Shown one piece after another: positions 1-8,365 of a stretch of DNA of 43,467 nt; the stretch's first letter is position 1; every line of letters starts with the position of its first letter. This DNA is from Paenibacillaceae bacterium. Its GTDB lineage: Bacteria; Bacillota; Bacilli; Paenibacillales; NBRC-103111. Location: the NCBI GenBank assembly GCA_029256185.1, contig JAQSYI010000059.1, positions 1-43,467 on the forward strand. Direction: 5' to 3'. The position numbers and the translations under genes were made by a program. The notes beneath the pieces are model-generated. The model worked only from the letters and a program-made list of their open reading frames with translations. It did not search any database and had not been told where the DNA came from.

Positions 1-182
1 ACGCGGAGTCTCACGCCCGCTCACCGCCCGGAGCGGAGAGGGGAGCGCTTCGGAGCGAAGACAGAGGGCGGATGCGCGGAGCCTCACGCCCGCTCACCGC
101 CCGGAGCAATGAGGGTAGCACTTCGGAGCGAAGACGGAGGGCGGATACGCGGAGACTTACGCCCGCTCACCGCCCTCTAACG
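1..182. repeat. 73-bp tandem repeat array (family R1), cut by window edge
   Basis: Three successive copies begin with CGCGGAG at positions 2, 75 and 148, an exact 73-bp period; the third is cut short at about 177. Each unit carries CACGCCCGCTCACCGCCC near its start and GAGGGCGGAT near its end, so CCGCCC and GGGCGG can close a stem, and a small internal hairpin CTTCG-GAG-CGAAG lies between. Copies 1 and 2 differ at only a few positions. The array may extend left of the window. No coding gene is supported here. Confidence 0.85.
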
Positions 183-366
183 GACCCAGATGACGCTATT
201 CGGGAGAAAACCAGTGATTAAAAATTCTAGCGGACCAGAAAGACGCTATTGGGGCAGATTTGCCATGCCAGCTGCTCTTTTCTGTATAATAAGTGCGCTG
301 GTGTCCGCTAGAATCCGCAAGCCCTTCTTTTGAGCCGAATAAGAGCATCTCAGTCCCTTAGAACAG
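176..366. repeat. Cluster of four dispersed AACGGAC-type repeats (family R3)
   Basis: Two forward units start at about 178 (TAACGGACCCAGATGACGC) and 231 (TAGCGGACCAGAAAGACGC), each ending in CTATT plus a G-rich tail. Two reverse units follow at about 290-317 and 333-355, read on the minus strand as TAGCGGACACCAGCGCACTT and TAAGGGACTGAGATGCTC. Units 2 and 3 face each other as a long inverted repeat centred near 275. The same family recurs at 27615-27755. It directly adjoins the R1 array and reaches to within about 100 bp of glyQ. Confidence 0.7.
260..290 (+). promoter_or_regulatory. Possible sigma-A promoter for glyQS
   Basis: A perfect TATAAT sits at 285-290, inside the centre of the inverted R3 repeat. 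The best upstream hexamer is TTGCCA at 260-265, with a long 19-nt spacer. It would give a leader of roughly 165 nt. No T-box motif was found in that leader. Weak call because of the spacer. Confidence 0.3.
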
Positions 367-460
367 AGCACCGTCAGTCTTCATGCCCGGAGTTTCGAAT
401 ACGGCCCATTGCCCGTCTGCCAGGCCGGGTGAAAAATAATTTATTTAGGAGGATCAGCAG

Positions 461-1354
461 ATGAGCATGAATTTTCAGACCATTATTCTGACGCTGCAAC
501 AGTTTTGGTCAGAACAAAAATGTATTCTGGTCAACCCCTATGATTCGGAGAAAGGCGCGGGCACGTTTAACCCCATGACCTTCCTGCGCGCCATCGGTCC
601 CGAGCCGTGGAATGTGGCCTATGTGGAGCCGTCCCGCCGTCCTACGGACGGACGCTATGGCGAGAACCCCAACCGGCTGTACCAACATCACCAGTTTCAG
701 GTGATCATGAAGCCGTCCCCGGACAATATCCAGGAGCTGTATCTGGAGAGCTTGAAGCGCCTGGGCATTGATCCGTTGGATCATGATATCCGCTTTGTCG
801 AAGACAACTGGGAAGGGCCGACTCTGGGCGCCTGGGGTCTCGGCTGGGAAGTATGGCTGAACGGGATGGAAGTCACCCAGTTCACTTATTTTCAACAGGT
901 CGGCGGTCTGGATGCCAGTCCCGTGGCGGTGGAGATCACCTATGGTCTGGAGCGGCTGGCCTCGTATATTCAGGATGTGGAGAATGTGTTCGATCTGGAA
1001 TGGGTTGACGGCGTAACTTACCGTGACGTATTCCATCAGCAGGAATATGAGCACTCCAAATACACCTTCGAGGTGTCCGACACCAAGATGCTGTTCACTT
1101 TGTACAACACTTATGAAGAAGAAGCCAAGCGCGCGCTGGAGCAAAAGCTGGTGTATCCCGCCTACGACTATGTATTGAAATGCTCCCATACCTTCAACCT
1201 GCTGGACGCCAGAGGCGCCATCAGTGTAACGGAGCGGACGGGCTACATCATGCGGGTGCGGAATCTGGCGCGCCAATGCGCCCAGACTTATCTGGAGGAG
1301 CGGGAACGCCTGGGCTTCCCGATGCTGAAGAAAGGGGTGGAGAACCATGCCTAA
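461..1354 (+). CDS. glyQ: Glycyl-tRNA synthetase alpha subunit
   Basis: Catalytic subunit of the bacterial alpha2-beta2 glycyl-tRNA synthetase, which charges tRNA-Gly in the cytoplasm. The 297-residue length matches the family. The N-terminus (NFQTIILTLQQFWSEQ), the YVEPSRRPTDGRYGENPNR segment and the GLGWEVWLNGMEVTQF stretch are typical of the class II core of GlyQ. The ATG at 461 has AGGAGG at 448-453, a good spacing. It overlaps glyS by 8 nt, so the two subunits should be translationally coupled. Many Firmicute glyQS operons are preceded by a glycine T-box; I do not see one in the 460 bp upstream. Confidence 0.97.
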   Translation: MSMNFQTIILTLQQFWSEQKCILVNPYDSEKGAGTFNPMTFLRAIGPEPWNVAYVEPSRRPTDGRYGENPNRLYQHHQFQVIMKPSPDNIQELYLESLKRLGIDPLDHDIRFVEDNWEGPTLGAWGLGWEVWLNGMEVTQFTYFQQVGGLDASPVAVEITYGLERLASYIQDVENVFDLEWVDGVTYRDVFHQQEYEHSKYTFEVSDTKMLFTLYNTYEEEAKRALEQKLVYPAYDYVLKCSHTFNLLDARGAISVTERTGYIMRVRNLARQCAQTYLEERERLGFPMLKKGVENHA

Positions 1355-3425
1355 GGATTTGCTGCTGGAAATCGGAATGGAGGAAGTGCCCTCCCGCTTT
1401 ATCCGCGCTGCCGTGGAGCAGCTTGCCGACAAAACCGCCAAGTGGCTGCAGGACTCCCGCATCGGCTTCGGCACGGTCAAAAAATATGCAACCCCGCGGC
1501 GGATCGCCGTTTTGATTGAGAATGTGGAAGAAAAGCAGCGGGATGTTTCCGAGGAAGCCAAAGGGCCTTCCCGCAAAATCGCGCTTGATGCGGACGGACA
1601 ATGGACCAAGGCCGCGCTGGGCTTTGCCCGCAGTCAGGGCGTGGAGCCCGCGCAGCTGTACTTCAAGGAATTAGCCGGTGTGGAATATGTGCATGCGGTG
1701 AAAAGCAGCATCGGGGTGGAGACAGCATTGGTGCTGCCGGAAGGTCTGACTGCGATTATCCAGTCCCTGACTTTCCCGAAAAATATGCGTTGGGGCGCCA
1801 ACGAAATGCGCTTTGTCCGGCCAATCCGCTGGCTCATGGCTCTGTTCGGGCAGGATGTGGTTCCTCTGACCTTGACCGGCGTTGCATCCGGAAATATTAC
1901 GAAGGGACATCGCTTCCTTGGCAGTGATACGGTCGTCGCGCTTCCAGCAGAGTATGAAGCCAAGCTGAAGGAGCAGTTTGTATTCCCGGATATGGCGGAA
2001 CGTGAAACCATGATCCGCAGCCAAATTGAGGAATTGGCCAAGGAGAAGGGCTGGGTTGTTCCGATTAAGGACGATCTGCTGGAAGAGGTTGTGTTCCTGG
2101 TGGAATTCCCGACAGTGCTGTTCGGTACGTTCAATCCCGAGTTCCTGAGCATTCCCCAGGAGGTGTTGATTACCTCCATGCGGGAGCATCAGCGCTATTT
2201 CCCGGTACTGGATGCAAGCGGCAAGCTGCAGCCGTACTTTGTCACCGTGCGCAACGGCAATGCCCGTTCCCTGGAGCAGATTGCCAAGGGCAATGAAAAG
2301 GTGCTGCGGGCGCGGTTGTCCGACGCCAAGTTTTTCTATGGGGAAGATCAGAAGCTTCCTATCGCCAAGGCGCTGTCCAAGCTGGAGACGGTGGTGTTCC
2401 ATGAGGAACTGGGCACGGTAGGCGACAAGGTGCGCCGGATTGTCAAGACCGCCGATGCCGTGAGTCGGCTGGCGGGAGTTGACGGGATTGAAGAAACCTG
2501 GCATATTCACCGTGCTGCGGAAATCTGCAAGTTCGACCTGGTTACCAACATGGTCTACGAGTTCCCCGAGCTTCAAGGGCTCATGGGCGAGGATTACGCC
2601 CGCAAGGCAGGGGAAGCTGAAGCCGTAGCCGTTGCAGTTAATGAGCATTACCAGCCCCGCTTCTCGGGAGATGTCTCACCGGCTACTGTAGCTGGGGCCA
2701 TCGTAAGCATTGCGGATAAGCTGGACACCATCGTGGGCTGCTTCTCCATCGGTATCGTGCCAACCGGCTCCCAGGACCCGTATGCGCTGCGCCGCCAGGC
2801 AGCCGGAATTGTGCAGATTGTGCTGGACCATAAGCTTGCCGTCGGTCTGTCCCAACTGTTCGAGCTCGGCATTGACATCCATGAGGCGGTTCATCCGTTG
2901 AAACGCTCCAGGGAAGAGATCCGCAAGGATTTGAACGACTTCTTCCTGCTGCGGATCAAGAATGTGCTTAATGAGAAGCAGATCCGCTATGATATCGGGG
3001 ATGCGTGCGCGTCTGTTGGCTTTGACGATATCAACGGCCTGATCCGCCGTGCCCTCGCAGTCCGTGAGGCTGTGTCGTCCTCGGATTTCAAGGGCACCGT
3101 AGATGCCTTCAACCGGGTATCCAATCTGGCCGCCAAAGCCGACTCCCACGCGGTGGACCAGGCGCTGCTGACGGATTTCTCCGAGCGTGCCTTGTTTGAT
3201 GCATGGTCCGCCTGCCGTACGCGCTTCTTGAATGAGCTGTCTTCCGGGCAGGAACAGGCGGCGCTGTCTACTATCTCCGCCTTGAAGGGGCCGATCAACG
3301 CTTTCTTCGACGCCGTGATGGTAATGGCGGAGGACGAGGCTGTACGCCGCAACCGTCTGGGGCTTCTGTCCGGCATTGCCGCAGATCTCAGGCAGTTGGC
3401 GGATTTCTCCAAGCTCGTCTGGTAA
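1347..3425 (+). CDS. glyS: Glycyl-tRNA synthetase beta subunit
   Basis: Beta subunit of the tetrameric glycyl-tRNA synthetase, which supplies tRNA binding. It is 692 residues, the usual length. It opens with DLLLEIGMEEVPSRFI, the hallmark GlyS N-terminus, and contains FPKNMRWG and REHQRYFPV, both typical of the family, with an anticodon-binding DALR-like C-terminal region. The ATG at 1347 lies inside the end of glyQ behind an AAGGGGTGG ribosome-binding stretch. The next gene starts 10 nt after the stop. In B. subtilis ccpN separates glyS from the yqfL orthologue; here it is missing. Confidence 0.97.
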   Translation: MPKDLLLEIGMEEVPSRFIRAAVEQLADKTAKWLQDSRIGFGTVKKYATPRRIAVLIENVEEKQRDVSEEAKGPSRKIALDADGQWTKAALGFARSQGVEPAQLYFKELAGVEYVHAVKSSIGVETALVLPEGLTAIIQSLTFPKNMRWGANEMRFVRPIRWLMALFGQDVVPLTLTGVASGNITKGHRFLGSDTVVALPAEYEAKLKEQFVFPDMAERETMIRSQIEELAKEKGWVVPIKDDLLEEVVFLVEFPTVLFGTFNPEFLSIPQEVLITSMREHQRYFPVLDASGKLQPYFVTVRNGNARSLEQIAKGNEKVLRARLSDAKFFYGEDQKLPIAKALSKLETVVFHEELGTVGDKVRRIVKTADAVSRLAGVDGIEETWHIHRAAEICKFDLVTNMVYEFPELQGLMGEDYARKAGEAEAVAVAVNEHYQPRFSGDVSPATVAGAIVSIADKLDTIVGCFSIGIVPTGSQDPYALRRQAAGIVQIVLDHKLAVGLSQLFELGIDIHEAVHPLKRSREEIRKDLNDFFLLRIKNVLNEKQIRYDIGDACASVGFDDINGLIRRALAVREAVSSSDFKGTVDAFNRVSNLAAKADSHAVDQALLTDFSERALFDAWSACRTRFLNELSSGQEQAALSTISALKGPINAFFDAVMVMAEDEAVRRNRLGLLSGIAADLRQLADFSKLVW

Positions 3426-3435
3426 GGAGATCATG

Positions 3436-4251
3436 ATGAGTCCACTAAAACCGACACCCATCGTCTATGTGATATCCGACTCCGCGGGGGAGACGGGCGA
3501 ATCCGTGGTCAAGGCGGCGATCGTCCAGTTTCTTCCCGTTGCCGTCGAGCTTAAGCGCCTCCCTTTTGTCCATGACAGATCGGCCATCAACCAGGCAGTG
3601 GAAGGAGCCCGCGCAAGCGGCGGGGTGATTGTCTTTACGCTGGTCATTCCCGAACTGAGAGATTATCTGCTGGAGCAGGCGGTGAAGAATCATGTCATCT
3701 GCATTGATCTGCTGGGCCCGATTATTTCCAGTCTGGAGGCGGCGCTGAACCAGCAGGCCCGTCATGAGCCGGGAATGATTCACAAGCTGGACGAGGTGTA
3801 TTTCCGTAAGGTGGAGGCAGTGGAATTCGCGGTGAAGTATGATGACGGCCGGGACCCCAACGGGGTCCTGAAGGCGGATATTATTCTGACCGGCGTCTCC
3901 CGCACCTCCAAAACACCACTGTCCATGTATCTGGCCCATAAAAGCTACAAGGTGGCCAACGTGCCCCTTGTTCCGGAGCTGACTCCTCCCCAGGAGCTGT
4001 TCACCATAAATCCGAAAAAGATTATCGGTCTGACGATTAATCCCGATAAGCTCAATGAGATCCGCCGCGAGCGGCTGAAGGCGCTGGGACTGGGCGAAGA
4101 GGCCAACTATGCCAAGGTGCAGCGGATCCGCGAAGAGCTTGCCCATGCCGAATCGGTGATGAGGAAGTTGGGCTGTGTGGTCATTGACGTTTCCAGCAAA
4201 GCGGTGGAAGAAACCGCCAGCGTGATCATGGAACGAATCGGACACAAATAG
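3436..4251 (+). CDS. yqfL: PEP synthase/PPDK regulatory kinase-pyrophosphorylase (YqfL/PpsR family, DUF299)
   Basis: Family of bifunctional ADP-dependent kinases and Pi-dependent pyrophosphorylases that switch pyruvate,phosphate dikinase or PEP synthase off and on by phosphorylating a threonine. The nucleotide-binding motif GVSRTSKT is at residues 153-160 and the N-terminus VYVISDSAGETGESV is characteristic. With the start at 3436 the protein has 271 residues, as in B. subtilis YqfL. I prefer the ATG at 3436 over the one at 3433 because AAGGAG (3424-3429) is then 6 nt away. Its place after glyS agrees with the Bacillus order. Whether the target is PPDK or PpsA cannot be seen here. Confidence 0.9.
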   Translation: MSPLKPTPIVYVISDSAGETGESVVKAAIVQFLPVAVELKRLPFVHDRSAINQAVEGARASGGVIVFTLVIPELRDYLLEQAVKNHVICIDLLGPIISSLEAALNQQARHEPGMIHKLDEVYFRKVEAVEFAVKYDDGRDPNGVLKADIILTGVSRTSKTPLSMYLAHKSYKVANVPLVPELTPPQELFTINPKKIIGLTINPDKLNEIRRERLKALGLGEEANYAKVQRIREELAHAESVMRKLGCVVIDVSSKAVEETASVIMERIGHK

Positions 4252-4322
4252 TCAAGCTTTTTTTGAACAGGAGCAGGATTTTTTATTTCTTCATCGTATA
4301 TAATATTACGGTAGTGTTAAAA

Positions 4323-4686
4323 AGCCCCACAAAGTGAAGCGTATGCTCCGAAGGGGAATCCGAATACTTTGCGGGGACCCCAACGAGAACAGCCCCACAA
4401 AGTGAAGCGTATGCTCCGAAGGGAATTCCGGGTACTTTGCGGGGGCCCCAAACGAACAGCCCCACAAAGTGAAGCCCATGCTTCGAAGGGAATTCCGGGT
4501 ACTTTGCGGGGGCCCCAAACGAACAGCCCCACAAAGTGAAGCGTATGCTCCGAAGGGAATTCCGGGTACTTTGCGGGGACCCCAAACGAACAGCCCCACA
4601 AAGTGAAGGGTACGCTCCGAAGGGGAATCCGAATACTTTGCGGGGCCCCAAACGAACGAACAGTCCCGCTTAGTGGAGCGTATGAG
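4323..4686. repeat. 67-bp tandem hairpin repeat array (family R2), five full copies plus a degenerate sixth
   Basis: AGCCCCACAAAGTGAAGC begins at 4323, 4391, 4458, 4525 and 4592, periods of 68, 67, 67 and 67. A diverged sixth start (AGTCCCGCTTAGTGGAGC) lies at 4662 after a 4-bp CGAA duplication. In each unit CCCCACAAAGT near the start is complementary to ACTTTGCGGGG further on. Read on the minus strand the stem is complete with one G-U pair, so minus may be the functional orientation. Copies 2-4 are nearly identical, copies 1 and 5 share a variant end. Because 67 is not a multiple of 3, all minus frames stay open across it, giving false ORFs. It fills the gap between yqfL and yqxD. Confidence 0.92.
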
Positions 4687-4713
4687 TGAGTCAGTGAATC
4701 GGGGAGGTTGCTC

Positions 4714-5211
4714 TTGGCCGGAAAATTGAAGATTATTGTCGACGCCGACGCTTGTCCCGTTAAGCCGGAGATTGTGGAGGCTGCCCGCCGTTGTGGCGCT
4801 GAGGTGCTGATGGTGGCTTCCTTCGACCACCGGCTGCAGGAACAGCCCGGCGTTACCGTCGTCCAGGTGGACCGGTCGGATCAGTCGGCTGATATGTACA
4901 TTGCCAACCATATTGCCCGCGGCAACATTCTTGTCACCCAGGATTTCGGGCTGGCTACCATCGGACTGGCCAAACAAGCCGTTGTACTGTCCAACCGGGG
5001 CCAGATATACACGGAGCAGACCATAGACTTTCTGCTGGAAACCCGGCACGAGCATGCAAAAAGACGCAGAAACGGCCATTATGGCAAGGGCCCCAAACCC
5101 TTTACCCGGGAAGATCGGCTGGCTTTTCTACAAACTTTGACAAAAGTTTTAGCCGACTTGCAGGAGAATCCGCCGGAAGGGCGAATAAGTAATACTGGTC
5201 AAATGGATTAA
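4714..5211 (+). CDS. yqxD: UPF0178/YaiI-YqxD family protein
   Basis: Conserved bacterial protein of unknown biochemical role, always found as a small PIN-like alpha/beta protein. The signature IIVDADACPVK sits at residues 7-17, followed by GNILVTQDFGLATIGLAKQA. The start is a TTG: the upstream GGGGAGG at 4701-4707 is 6 nt before the TTG at 4714 (165 residues), while the alternative TTG at 4708 touches it. It lies directly upstream of dnaG, as in B. subtilis, and 13 nt separate the two. The R2 repeat array ends about 27 bp before the start. Confidence 0.9.
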   Translation: MAGKLKIIVDADACPVKPEIVEAARRCGAEVLMVASFDHRLQEQPGVTVVQVDRSDQSADMYIANHIARGNILVTQDFGLATIGLAKQAVVLSNRGQIYTEQTIDFLLETRHEHAKRRRNGHYGKGPKPFTREDRLAFLQTLTKVLADLQENPPEGRISNTGQMD

Positions 5212-5224
5212 AGGTGGTCATGCT

Positions 5225-7057
5225 TTGAGCAGGCGTATTCCAGACGATGTAATCGAAGCCGTTCTTAAAGCTGTCGATATTGTGGATGTTGTTGGCCGGC
5301 ATGTGCATCTGACGAAGCAAGGACATTATTTGAAGGGGCTTTGTCCCTTCCATTCGGAGAAGTCCCCGTCTTTTACCGTAACGCCGGAGAAGCAGATCTA
5401 TCATTGCTTCGGCTGCCACGCCGGAGGCAATGCCATTCATTTTCTGATGTCCGCAGAAGGGCTGTCATTCGGGGAAGCGGTGCGTCAACTGGCTGAAGAG
5501 GCCCGTATTCCAGTGGAATGGGAGCCATTGACAGAGGAGCAGTCCCAAGAGCAGTTGGACGCCAGAGCCCTGTATGATGCCTATGAATTTGCGGCCAAGT
5601 TTTATAATTATATTATGCGGAATACAGAACAGGGAAAGACGGCATTGGAATACCTCCGCAGCCGGGGAATGAACGACCGCATTATCGAGACTTTCCAGCT
5701 GGGCTATTCGCCCAACATGCGCGACAAGCTGGCAGAGCTGCTCGGGAAGCGGGGATTCGACCTTGCGCTGATGGAGAAGGGCGGTCTGGTATCCAGGCGG
5801 GAGGATTCCGGCAGTTATTATGACAAATTCCGCGACCGGATCATGTTCCCCATCCACGACCAGAAGGGCAGGATTATCGCCTTCGGAGGCCGGGCAATGG
5901 GGGATGTACAGCCCAAGTATATGAACAGTCCCGAATCCATGCTGTTCAACAAAAGCCGGAATCTTTACCATTTTCACCAGGCCAGAAACCAGATTCGCAA
6001 GACCCGTTCGGTTGTGCTGTTGGAGGGGTACGTGGATGTGATCAAGGCTTGGGAGGCAGGGCTCCTGAACGGGGTTGCCTCCATGGGCACCGCCCTGACC
6101 AGGGAGCATGTGGCTTTGCTGCGCAGGAATGCGGAGGAAGCCGTCGTCTGCTACGACGGGGACAATGCCGGTCAGACGGCTGCTTTCAAGAGTATTGATC
6201 TGCTGGAGAAGGAAGGCTTCCATGTGAAGGTGGCTTTTATTCCCGGAGGACTCGATCCCGATGAATTTATCGGGCAGTACGGAGCAGAGCGCTTCCTGCG
6301 GGAGATTATTGACGGGGCTCTGACTTCCGTAAAGTTCAAGCTGCAGTACATCCGCAAGAATTTCAACCTGCAGGATGTGGATGGAAGGTTCCGCTATATA
6401 GAAGCGGCGCTCCGGCTGGTAGCGGAGCTCGATTCACCTGTGGAGCGCGAGCATTACATTCGGGAGTTGGCAGTGGAATTCCCCTATGCTTCGGATAATT
6501 TCACGCAGCAGATGCAGAGTTACCGCCAGGAATTACTGAAAAAACGCCAACCCGGGGATAATCCCGATGTTTCGTGGAATAATGTTATAAATAATGGGAA
6601 CGGTCAAGGCAAGATTGCTGTTACACCTGCGCATGTACGTGCGGAGACCGCTTTGATCGCTGCCATGCTTTATGACCGGGAAGCGGCTATGCATATTCAG
6701 GAGCAATTGGGCGAACAGTTTACCTCTGAGCTTCACGCGGCTCTTGCCGCTTATTTATACGGATATTATGCCCAGGGCTATCAGCCTGACATCCGGATGT
6801 TCGTCGCCACCTTGCATGACGAACGCCTGGAGCGGGAAGCTACCTCCATCTCCATGGAGGATCCCATGCCGGCCCTCGCCGCATTGGACCCCTATATTAG
6901 AAGTGTTAAGCTGTACCCCCAGTTGAAGCAGCTGGAGGAGCAGCGGATTGAGGCCGGCCGGCAGGGTAATCCTCTGGAAGCCGCCAGGCTGGTTTTGGAA
7001 ATTCGCAAACTTAAAGAAGATATTCAGGCCCTAGAAAAGCAGTTGAAATCGTTGTAG
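5225..7057 (+). CDS. dnaG: DNA primase
   Basis: Makes the RNA primers for chromosome replication and docks on DnaB helicase. It is 610 residues. The CHC2-type zinc site is visible as C40, H43, C61 and C64 (CPFHSEKSPSF ... YHCFGC). The TOPRIM catalytic core starts near VVLLEGYVDVI (Glu267) and includes the DGDNAG metal site near 311-316. The C-terminal 150 residues form the helicase-interaction region. The start is TTG at 5225 with AAGGTGG at 5211-5217; an ATG at 5220 is followed at once by a stop and cannot be used. First member of the macromolecular synthesis operon with sigA, although rpsU is absent here. Confidence 0.97.
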   Translation: MSRRIPDDVIEAVLKAVDIVDVVGRHVHLTKQGHYLKGLCPFHSEKSPSFTVTPEKQIYHCFGCHAGGNAIHFLMSAEGLSFGEAVRQLAEEARIPVEWEPLTEEQSQEQLDARALYDAYEFAAKFYNYIMRNTEQGKTALEYLRSRGMNDRIIETFQLGYSPNMRDKLAELLGKRGFDLALMEKGGLVSRREDSGSYYDKFRDRIMFPIHDQKGRIIAFGGRAMGDVQPKYMNSPESMLFNKSRNLYHFHQARNQIRKTRSVVLLEGYVDVIKAWEAGLLNGVASMGTALTREHVALLRRNAEEAVVCYDGDNAGQTAAFKSIDLLEKEGFHVKVAFIPGGLDPDEFIGQYGAERFLREIIDGALTSVKFKLQYIRKNFNLQDVDGRFRYIEAALRLVAELDSPVEREHYIRELAVEFPYASDNFTQQMQSYRQELLKKRQPGDNPDVSWNNVINNGNGQGKIAVTPAHVRAETALIAAMLYDREAAMHIQEQLGEQFTSELHAALAAYLYGYYAQGYQPDIRMFVATLHDERLEREATSISMEDPMPALAALDPYIRSVKLYPQLKQLEEQRIEAGRQGNPLEAARLVLEIRKLKEDIQALEKQLKSL

Positions 7058-7097
7058 GTGGCGGACGAGGGATTCTAGGGAGGAGGGAGCAGGAGAA

Positions 7098-8222
7098 ATG
7101 GCGAACGATCAACACACGGAGCTCGAGACAGAACTGACTTTGGACCAGGTAAAGGAACAACTGATTGAATTGGGCAAGAAGCGCTTATCGCTTACATATA
7201 AGGACATCATGGAAAGACTTGCGCCCTTCGATCAAGACCCGGAACAAATCGATGAATTTTTCGAGCAGCTCTCCGAGCTCGGCATAGAGGTAGGCAATGA
7301 ATCCGAAGAGGACGATATGCCGTCGCTGTCTGCGGATGATCAGGAGCACGACGAATTTAATTTCGACGATGACCTGTCCCTTCCCCCAGGCATAAAGATC
7401 AATGATCCGGTCCGGATGTATCTGAAAGAAATCGGCCGTGTTCCTTTGTTGTCTGCGGAGGATGAAGTAGGACTGGCTAAACGGATCGAAAAAGGCGACG
7501 AGGAAGCCAAACGGCGGTTGGCAGAGGCCAATCTGCGTCTGGTGGTCAGTATCGCCAAGCGGTATGTAGGACGGGGAATGCTGTTCCTGGATCTGATCCA
7601 GGAGGGCAATATGGGGCTGATCAAGGCCGTGGAGAAATTCGACCACACCAAAGGCTACAAGTTCAGTACCTATGCCACCTGGTGGATCCGTCAAGCCATC
7701 ACCCGCGCCATTGCCGACCAGGCAAGGACCATCCGGATTCCCGTTCATATGGTGGAGACGATCAACAAGCTGATCCGGGTTTCCCGTCAGCTGCTTCAGG
7801 AGCTTGGCCGCGAGCCTACTCCGGAGGAAATCGCCAAGGATATGGATCTGAGCACAGAGAAGGTGCGGGAAATCATGAAGATTGCCCAGGAGCCCGTGTC
7901 TCTGGAAACTCCTATCGGTGAAGAGGATGACTCTCATCTGGGTGATTTTATTGAGGATCAGGAAGCGCTGGCTCCTGCGGACGCTGCCGCTTACGAGCTG
8001 CTGAAGGAACAGCTGGAGGATGTGCTGGATACGCTGACGGAGCGCGAGGAGAACGTGCTGCGGCTGCGCTTCGGGCTCGATGACGGCCGGACACGGACCC
8101 TGGAGGAAGTGGGCAAGGTATTTGGCGTAACCCGGGAACGGATCCGGCAGATTGAGGCCAAAGCCCTGCGCAAGCTGCGCCATCCCAGCCGGAGCAAGCG
8201 GCTTAAGGATTTTCTGGAATAG
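7098..8222 (+). CDS. sigA: RNA polymerase primary sigma factor SigA (RpoD)
   Basis: Housekeeping sigma-70 factor. It is 374 residues, like B. subtilis SigA. An acidic region 1.1 spans about 1-95. Region 1.2 begins near DPVRMYLKEIGRVPLL, region 2 contains YATWWIRQAITRAIADQART (-10 recognition), region 3 follows, and region 4 ends with VTRERIRQIEAKALRKLRHP (-35 helix-turn-helix). The ATG at 7098 follows a purine-rich GGGAGGAGGGAGCAGGAG stretch. It is 40 nt downstream of dnaG and followed by a strong terminator, so it closes the dnaG-sigA operon. Confidence 0.98.
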   Translation: MANDQHTELETELTLDQVKEQLIELGKKRLSLTYKDIMERLAPFDQDPEQIDEFFEQLSELGIEVGNESEEDDMPSLSADDQEHDEFNFDDDLSLPPGIKINDPVRMYLKEIGRVPLLSAEDEVGLAKRIEKGDEEAKRRLAEANLRLVVSIAKRYVGRGMLFLDLIQEGNMGLIKAVEKFDHTKGYKFSTYATWWIRQAITRAIADQARTIRIPVHMVETINKLIRVSRQLLQELGREPTPEEIAKDMDLSTEKVREIMKIAQEPVSLETPIGEEDDSHLGDFIEDQEALAPADAAAYELLKEQLEDVLDTLTEREENVLRLRFGLDDGRTRTLEEVGKVFGVTRERIRQIEAKALRKLRHPSRSKRLKDFLE

Positions 8223-8230
8223 CGGTTACC

Positions 8231-8261
8231 GGCCTTGCCAATTGGCGGGGCCTTCTTTTTT
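8231..8261 (+). terminator. Rho-independent terminator after sigA
   Basis: GGCCTTGCC and GGCGGGGCC pair around an AATT loop with two G-U pairs, followed by TTCTTTTTT. It lies 8 nt after the sigA stop codon. Confidence 0.85.
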
Positions 8262-8294
8262 GTCTGCCATGGGACTGTTTCGGAATGAAAAAGC

Positions 8295-8325
8295 TTAAGG
8301 AAAAGGCTGCTAATACCGATATAAT
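8295..8325 (+). promoter_or_regulatory. Possible promoter for the 8366 gene
   Basis: A perfect TATAAT at 8320-8325 with a TTAAGG at 8295-8300 (19-nt spacer). It lies between the sigA terminator and the preferred start at 8366, and argues that the upstream ATG at 8285 is not the start because it would precede the -10. Confidence 0.35.
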
Positions 8326-8365
8326 AAACGATTATATCCGGGAACCGGCTGAGGTGGAGCAACCA

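Noticed and set aside
509..2648. Long minus-strand reading frames opposite glyQ and glyS (up to 366 codons)
   Set aside because: Antisense shadows of GC-rich coding sequence; no homology features and no ribosome-binding sites, while the plus strand encodes clear glyQ and glyS.
4283..5079. Three overlapping minus-strand reading frames with repeats such as SLCGAVRLGPPQSTRNSL
   Set aside because: They are the same 67-bp DNA repeat read in different frames; the period is not a multiple of 3 and there are no ribosome-binding sites. Part of the longest lies opposite yqxD.
5220..5228. ATG at 5220 as dnaG start
   Set aside because: It reads ATG CTT TGA and stops; the dnaG frame starts with TTG at 5225.
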